Shown here: positions 25,201-34,200 of the stretch, one piece after another
How the letters are laid out: each line of letters starts with the position of its first letter
How positions within the stretch are numbered: the first letter of the stretch is position 1
Assembly: GCA_031841125.1 (NCBI GenBank)
Contig: CM063112.1
Span: forward strand, 23,772,603 to 23,836,602
Source: Acanthococcus lagerstroemiae
Taxonomy: Eukaryota; Arthropoda; Insecta; Hemiptera; Eriococcidae
Reading direction: 5' to 3'
Length of the DNA: 64,000 bases
Position numbers and translations under genes: made by a program
The notes under the pieces: generated by a model
What the model saw: only the letters and a program-made list of their open reading frames with translations
Databases searched by the model: none
Told to the model about the DNA's origin: nothing

Positions 25201-28200
25201 TGGTTGAGTCAGTTGGAAAAATCCAACCGGTCAAAAGGTTTTTTTTTTTTTGCTTCGGTGCTTGGGAATTTTGAGTTCAGTCAGTTGGGACTTTCACAAT
25301 TCCCTCTCCCCCTCCCCCAGGAAAAACTTTTCGCCGTACGTCCCTGTTCGGACACCATATAGAAATGTTCAGGATACGATGCTGAAAGTGTTTAAAAAAT
25401 TGATTTTAACGCAATATTAGTAAATTTTATAATCATGATCAATAAATATTTAAGAAACATAACAAACTTTTGACATCAACACTAAATTTAAATTTTCGCT
25501 GGTAAACTTCTGGCGGTGGAATAACTTGAGCAATACCGGCGAATTTTCTTTATGACACATCTCGTACGTTGAGATATACATAGATATATCCCGAATATTC
25601 TCTGGATGGCGTAGGTCAAACAAAATCGGCAATCAGGTTTCTTTTTTCACTTTAATAATTTGACCAATGTATTTCTTGTAGCCTGTTTTATTCTCCGTTG
25701 GAAACCTCATAACTACCCAATCGAGAATGCTGACTTCTCCAGCACCTTCGATACGTTGATTTTCGGCGATGGTTTCCTACTTTCTAGCTTCAACATTTCG
25801 GTTTTTCTCGACTTGTTTCCTCCTTTTCGCTGTAGAGTCGAAGTCTTCACTTTTGAAAAAATTAATCCTATTTTTGGACGAGATTTTTCTTTCTTTTTCT
25901 TCAGCCATTTTTGCTTTCTTTTCTATTTCTGGTGTATTTGTCAAAATTGTACTTTTTCCTGCTCTACTGGAACGTTTCTTATTAATATTGATTGATGCCA
26001 CCCGCACGGAAATCGTCATGCAACGGTAAACTGCAAATGAATCAGGACACGCTCCGAGTGAACACAATGTGACTTGAAGAGTAGGTGTCCAGGAAGTCTG
26101 CACTCCCCTTGCAACTTCGTCAGATAGTTCCCCCCCCCCTTCATTTTAGCACCCCTCCATATACTCACGTAAGCCAACTCACTTTAACCAGCTCACTCTA
26201 GTCCACCGTCTAGATGCATGAGCCGCGAAGTGGGTCAGCTAGTACAGTATATGGCATGAGCATGTGCAAAATTTGCGAACTTCAACGCGCGCTGACGGTG
26301 TTGTTTTCAACTCTACGAAAATTTTACAATAGACCTTTTTTATGTAAATTTTAACAAGAAACAACTTTTGTTTGAAATCTTTTTCCATAAAACGTTTTCT
26401 ACGCGAGATATTTTCGAGAAAGTGAATCTCGGGATCTTTGAAGTCCCCTGGGGGACTTAGCTCCACCGGGATCGCTGTGGACTTTTAGTATGTTAATTAA
26501 GGAGTCCTTTCGAAGACATTCCAAAAATAGTCTTCGATATCATGTATGTCCATTTCCGGCCCTTTTGTCTAATTTTCCTGGACTTAGGTAGTGCCGAGAG
26601 GAGGGGTCAAAAGAGATTAAAATTAGAGATATGCTAGATAACTCAGGTACGTATACGCTCAGAAAATTTAATAGGCACACCCCTGAGTAAAACAGAATCA
26701 GACAAACTAAAATAAAGAGCTTTAACCTAGGTGTAGCTGTACGCCATTTTGAATCGTACTGTGCCCGTGGATGCCGAATCGGACTATGCGGAGCGTACCG
26801 CGTTGTCATTTCGGCATCCACGGGCACGGTGGGATTCAAAATGGCGCTTGGCTACATTCTTGTTAAATTGGTTCAACGCGACATCTACGGATAACTTTTC
26901 TAGTTTTATCCTACAATACTCGTAATACCATTTTTGGAATCGCTCAGCATTTCTGAATTTCTGTTCGCAGCCAAAGAGAAGATGAATATACCTAGTAACG
27001 AGCCAGTTCGATTAGTGCTGGAGTGCGACGGCACTCAGGTCGAGGACGGAGAATATTTCAGAACACTGCCATATAACACCGTGATAATGGTGTTGCGAAA
27101 CGATCAGAGGTGGTATCCGTTAAACATCGAAGCTCTGCGAACAGGTAAATATATGCACATCGCCATACAGCAGCATCACTGTCACCAGATCATGTACCTG
27201 TATATTTTAACACCGAAGTGCGATTTGATAATTCAATTAAGATTAGCGCGTTTCTGTGTTTGAACGCGGTTTGCGATATCGCTTCTCATTTCGGTTTACG
27301 TGACCTAAAGTGCCGACTTCGGTATTATTCTCATCTGTGTTGACGCGGATTAGTTTTTAAATCAACTTCAAGCGTCGAGTAATTTGATGGAAATTCGAGA
27401 GATGCCAAGAAAAAAAAAACGGCTCGTCAAACATTACATCGTTTATTACATTTATGTAAAAGCAACGATGACGTTTTCAGCGTTCAACGTTGATACGGGA
27501 AAGTTTTCTAACAAAATAGAGCTAGTTGAGTCATTATAGTAAAGGCTTTTTGGAATCCATCATATTATGAAATAGTTGATGCAGTCTGGCCAAGACTGAC
27601 AGTTCCTTTTCATATCATTCTGTCTGCTGGGTCGGTACTCTGGGGTCTGGTTGACCGAGTGGATAGCGCGCTGGTCTCGGAATCCAGAGGTCCCGGGTTC
27701 GAGCCACGTAGCAACTCCCTATGAATCCAAATAATAAGTACCTATATTGTATCAATCAGTGGATGATGTTATGGTGTTAATGTGAGTTCGAAACATTATG
27801 GGCGGCAACTTCAGCTGTGCTCACAGGCTCTAACACCTTATGAGAGTTTTCGAGCAACACATGGGAAAATTAATATTTTAGGTGGCCGGAAAGAGCAGAG
27901 GTATCTCAAAAGACTCTGAGGGGAGAGGAGACAGTCGAATCCAGTCGAGCACTTCTTGAGAAAAATAAAAGTTGCCGCCTATGGAAACAATATCAACAAA
28001 TCGACCTTTGGGAAGGCATAAGACAGTTGTATTTCAATTTTTGTATGCACATCACCGTTTACAGACAATCTTTGGTTTTCTTATGAATAAAAAGTTAATA
28101 ATAAAGACACGTGGAAATGTTTAGCACTTCTGCTGTGGCTGTATATATAGTGCATCCAGATGAGATGCCCATGTCTCTGGTAAAGAACATAAACTATGGT

Positions 28201-31200
28201 TTTCATTTTTCACACAAATTTTGTTTCTAAATAGTGAACTGTACAGTATAAAATGATCAGCAAATCAAATAGCGAATTTAGAGACCTTGTTTTAGTTAGT
28301 CTCATTGCATGAAATAACCACCTACACAATTTTTCTCCCGGAGTTATAAAATTCGTTGTCCTAATACGTTGTTTTAATTTGGCGCTGTCTCTCCGTTGCT
28401 GAGGTACAATCAAAAATATTGTTATAATGAGGGGCGAGGGAACTACACTAGGTCGAATTCGAATGTGGGTCAATTTTGTTCAACGGATTTTAATTCGTCT
28501 CGAAAAATTGAATAATTTTCATCCGGTCCCTGTCCGGAAGCCCGCAGAAAAATTTCTCGCCAAAAAAATGTCTGTTGCAGAACGGAGAAATTTTAAAAAT
28601 TTTCAGAGTTCAAAAAAATGGAGATGACCACCTAGTTCTACTTAATTTTTCTCGCTGAGTTCGAATACGCTGTCAAATTTGGCGCTGACCTTCTGTTGTC
28701 GAGATCGAATCAATAATTTGGTCATACCGAGGGAGGGAGGCTATACTGGGTCAAAATTTGAGTGCAGATCAATTTTGACAACTGATTTAAATTCATCTTG
28801 AAACGTTGAATAATTTTCACCAGGTACCGGCTCGGAACCTCCCCGAAAAAAATGCCTTGTTATGGAGAAATTTTCGAAAATCAAAAAATTGAGATAACTA
28901 CCTCTTACTACTCAAGTTTTCTGGTGGAGTTCCGTTATCAAGTTACAATTAGTAATGTAGTCATACGGAGGGGAGGGGATATACTGGGTGAGATTTTGAA
29001 TGTGGATCAATTTTGAGGACGGATTTGAATTCGTTTCGAAATGTTGAATAATTTTCAACTGCTCCCGGCCAGGAAGTTGGCCGAAAAAATGCCTATTGAA
29101 GGATGGAGAAATCTCCAAAGTTTTCAAAATTCAAAAAATTGGAGATAACCACCTAGTACTATTCAATTTTTCTCACTGAGTTTGAATTCGATGTCCAAAT
29201 TTATCACAGACCTTTTCGTTGTCGCGATAGAATCAATAACTTCGTCCAAAGGGGGGCAGGCTATCTATACTGGGTCAAAATTTGAGTGTAGATCAGTTTT
29301 GACAAAGGATTTGGATTCGTCTTGAAAAGTTGAAAAATTTTCAACAGGCCCGGCCAAGAAGCTCTTTGAAAAATTTTTCACCGAAAAAAATGCCTGTTGT
29401 ACACATAGAATAAAGAAATTTTGAAAATTCAAAAGAATGAAGATTACTACCTAGTTCTACTCAATCTTTCTTACTGAGTTCGAATTCGTTGTTCAAATTT
29501 AGCGCAGACCTATCGTTGTCGAAGTAGAATCAATAATTTGGTCATTTGAGGGGAGGGGGCTATATTGGGTCAAAATTTGAGTGTGATCAGTTCTAACTAC
29601 GGATTTGAATTCGTCTCGAAAGGTTGAATGATATTAACCAGGTCCCGGATCATAGGCTCCCTGAAAAATTTTTCGCCAAAAAAATGCGTGATTGTGAAGA
29701 AATTTTTAAAATTTCGAAAATCAAAAAAATTGAGATAACCACCTATCCACTTAAATTTTCTCGCTGTGTTCAAATTCGTTGTCCAAATTTGACGCTGGCC
29801 CTCTGTTATCGAGATACAATCAGTAATTTGGTCATACCGAGGAAGAGGGGCTATACTGGGTCAAAATTTAAATGTGGATCAATTTTGACGACGGATTTGA
29901 ATTCGCCTCGAAATGTTGAATAATTTTCAAGAGGTCCCAGACAAAAAGCTCTCTGAAAAATTTTTCACCGAAAAAAATGCCTCTTCTGGATGAAGAAATT
30001 TTCAAAATTCAAAAGAATGAAGATGATTACCTAGTTCTACTCAATTTTTCTAGCGGAATTCGAATTCATTGTCCGAATTTGGCGCTGATCTCTCGTAGCA
30101 GAGATGGAATTAATAATATGGTCCTACGGGGGGAGGGCTATACTGAGTGAAAATTTGAGTCTAGATTAATTTGACGATGGACTTGAATTCGTCTCGAAAA
30201 GTTGAATAATATTCACCAGGTCTCAGCCCGGAAGCTCCCTGAAAAATTTTTCGTCAAAAAAATGCGAGATTATTAAAAAAAATTAAAAATTTTCGAAAAT
30301 TAAAAAAATTGAGATAATCACCTATTTCTACTCAATTGTTCTCGCTGAGTTCGAATTAGTTGTCCAAATCTGGCTCTGACCCTCCTTAATCGAGTCAAAT
30401 TTAGTAATTTAGTCTTACGTAGAGGAGATGCACTGGGTCAAAATTTGAATGCGGATCAATTTTCACAACGGATTTTAATTCTTCTCGAAATGTTGAATAA
30501 TTTTCAACTAGTCCTGGCCAGGAAGTTTCCGAATAATTTTTCGTCGAAAGAAATGCCCGTTGCAGGATGGAGAAATTTCCAAAATTTTCAGAATTCAAAA
30601 AATTAGACATGGCTACCTAGTGTTACTTAATTTTTCTGGCTGAGTTCGAATTCGTTGTCAAATTTGGCGCTGACCTGCCGTTGTCGCGATTGAATCAATA
30701 ATTTGGTCATACCGGGGGAGGGGGCTATACTAGGTCAAAATTTGAGTGCGGATCAATTTGGGCAACTGATTTGAATTCGTCTCAAAACGTTGAGTGGTTT
30801 TCACCAGGTACCGGCTCGGAAGCTCTCCGAAAAAAAAACTGATTATGGAAAAATTTTCGAAAATCAAAAATTTCAGATAACCATATCTATTCTTACTCAA
30901 TTTTTCTCGCTGAGTTTAAATTCGTTGCCCAAATTTGGCGCTGACCCTTCGTTATCAAGATACAATGAATAATTTGGTTATATTGGGAAGGGGGCTATGC
31001 TCGGTCAAAAATTCTGGGTGGATTGGTTTTGATGACGGATTCGAATCCGCTCAAAATCTTCAATAATTTTCGCCAGGGCCCCACCCGGAAACTCCCCGAA
31101 AAATTTTCGACGGAAAAAATGCCTGATTATGGAGAAATTTTCAAAATTTTCGAAAGAGATCCCGGCCAAGAAGCACTCTGAAAAATTTTTAACCGAGGAA

Positions 31201-34200
31201 AATGCCTGTTCTGGATGCAGGAATTTTCCAAATTCAAAAGAATGAAGATGACTACCCAGTTCTACTCAATTAGAATCAATAATTTTGTCATACGAAGGGA
31301 GAGCTATATACTGGGTCAAAATTTGAGTCTAGATCAATTTTGACGATTGATTTGAATTCGTCTCGAAAAGTTGAATAATATTCACCAAATTCCGGCCCGG
31401 AAGCTCCCTGAAACATTTTATGCCAAAAAATGGGTGATTATGAAGAAATTTTGAAAATGTTCGAAAATTAAAAAACTTGATATAACCTCCGATTCCAACT
31501 CAATTTTTCTCGCTGAGTTCAAATTCGTTGTCCAAATTTGGCGCTGACCGTTCATTATCGACATACAATCAGTAGTTTGGTTATACGGGGGGGGGGGGCA
31601 TACTGTGTCAAAAACTGTGTGTGGATCAATTTTGACGACGGATTTGAATTCGTCTCGAAATGTTGAATAATTGTCAACTGGTCAAGGCCAGGAAGATTTC
31701 CGAAAAAAATGGCTGTTGTAAGATGAAGAAATTTTCAAAATTCAAAAGAATGAAGATGATTAACTAGTTCTACTCAATTTTTCTCGCTGAGTTCTAATTC
31801 GTCGTCCAAATTTGGCGCTCACCCTCCGTTATTGAGATACAATATTAATAATTTAGTCTGGGGGGGGGGCTATACTGGGTTAAAATTTGAGTGTGGATCA
31901 GTTTTGACGACGGATTAGTATTCGTCTCGGAACTTTAAATAATTTTCATTGCGTTCCGGCCCGGTAGATCTGCGAAAAAAAGCTGATGTATTTATGGAGA
32001 AATTTTCCAAATGTTCGAAAATCAAATAAGTTGAAGTAACCATTTGTTCCTACTCAAGCTTTCACCCTATGAGTTCGAATTCGTTGTTCAAATCTGGCGC
32101 TGATCCTCCGTTCCCTAGATACGACCAAAAATATAGTTATACTCTCGTGGGGGGGGGGGAGTATACTAGGTCAAAATTCGAGTGTGTGTCAATTTCGATG
32201 ACGGATTTTAATTCGTCTTGAAAAGTTAAATAATTTTCACAAGGTCCTGGTCCGGAAGCACCCCGAAAAATGTTTCGCCGAAAAAATGTCTGATATATTT
32301 ATGTATAATAATAGTATGGAGAGATTTTCAAAATTTTCGAAAATCAATAAAATTGAGATAACCACACTCAATTTTTCTCAGTGGGTTCAAATTCTTGGTC
32401 CAAATTTGAACCTGGCCCTTCGTTACCGAGCTACGATCAAAAATATTGTTACTCTGGGAGGAGGGGCTAAATTGGGTATAGAAAAATGTGTGTGGATCAA
32501 TTTTCACGGTGGATCTGAATACGTCTCGAAAAGTTGAATAATTTTTACCCGGTTCCGGCGCGCTAGTTCTCTGGAAATCTTATCGACGGAAGAAATGCAA
32601 ATTATCAAAATTTTCTAAAATCAAAAATATTGAGATATACACCTCCTACTTAGTATTTCTCGCTGAATCTAAATTCGTTGTCCAAATTTGAAGCTAACCC
32701 TCCGTCGTCGAGATACGATCAAAATTTTGGTTATCAGTTCGTCGACACTTTCAACATCGGTCAACAAAATGTAAAACTTGCTAAATTTTTTAGTTCTTTC
32801 TTCTTAAATAAGACATTTTTACGTGATTGAGTTCGCATTTTCAACATCAGTTGACAAAACGAGGAAAAAGCTAACTTATTTTTTTTTTTTGCTTGGGTGA
32901 AAATTTTTTGTTTTGTGGGTAGGCATTTTCTAATATCAGTCAGCAAATTGGAAGATTCTTTTTCGGTTTGAATGAAAAATGTTTGTATCAACCAACATCC
33001 TTCTTGTCAGACCATTCTTTTCTTCGTCTCCTCGAAAAGACATTTTGATCTATTCGTAAATCTGTGATATTTTTTGAATGATCTTTTAGATTTTTGAATT
33101 CATAATGGAAGCAATCACTCTTACGTCACTGGGCTTGTTCTAAAAAAATTCGGCATTATCACGTTTTATGAAAAAAGTGATGTTAATAATGATACTCGTG
33201 TTTTAGTTATTCTAGTTATAAAATTATAGCTAAAGCGAGTATAAGCGCAAATAGCAAGCCTGGATGGGGAGGGGGAATTCATTAAGTGCTGACAAAACCA
33301 AAATAATGCTGTAGATTCTTTCGCTCTCATAATTTTTTAATTTTATTTTTGTGGTGGGAGGGGGCTTTCAACGTATTTCGAGGATCAAAGGCCTTCCTTC
33401 AACCTATTTGCGACTATTGAGCTAATTAAGACAGTAATTCATATGTTTAGCATCCTTATGACAGGAAGATTTCATAAATTCAATCAAATTCTGCATTTTT
33501 CTGATATTCGAGCATTATACTCAGCTCATCTTTAGTACAATAGTCGGTCTCCTTCTTTTCTGTAAGCAATATTTTCGCGAAAAATGGTCGAACTTATCAC
33601 ATCGTCGGGTTACAGGGATTCTAAAAATATGCAATTTGTATCTTAATTCGCTTTCACAACTATAGTGTCTGAAAAAGGATTATGGGTTGCAATAACTTAT
33701 TTCGTTCATTGTTTGGAACCCAAAGGCTTATTCATTTTCACAGAAATTCCAGCGATAACATCAGCAGTGATTGTTTCCACCTAGCCTATCCTTGAGTTTA
33801 GTCTACGGATACATTCTACTACTGTGGAACATATCACCAGACAGCAGTCAAGTTGTGATAGAAGGAAATTAAGTGAACATTAATTGATCTAAATGTAATA
33901 TTCCTCCCATCTTTCAGCCAATTCATTTTAACCAAATCGGAACTCTTTCTGTTGCAGCCTTGCAAACCATACCAAGAATAGTTTGCGAGACGTTACACGC
34001 GTTAGACCTCCACGAAGAGTCTCCGTCGTGGAAGATCATGGACAACAAAGGTCGCATCACCGTCGTTCTACACTGGGATCAACGTTCTCATAAAGTCGAG
34101 AAACTCCTCAACGCTCTCCAAACCGACAATTCCAAAGGTAAAAAGCCGCATTCCATATTGAAAGACAAGTCTACCAGCTTCGAGATACCCGAGCAAACGG

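Noticed and set aside
28370..32740. CRISPR-like array
   Set aside because: Units are about 290 bp, diverged throughout, with no short conserved repeat and unique spacer pattern; it is a eukaryotic satellite.
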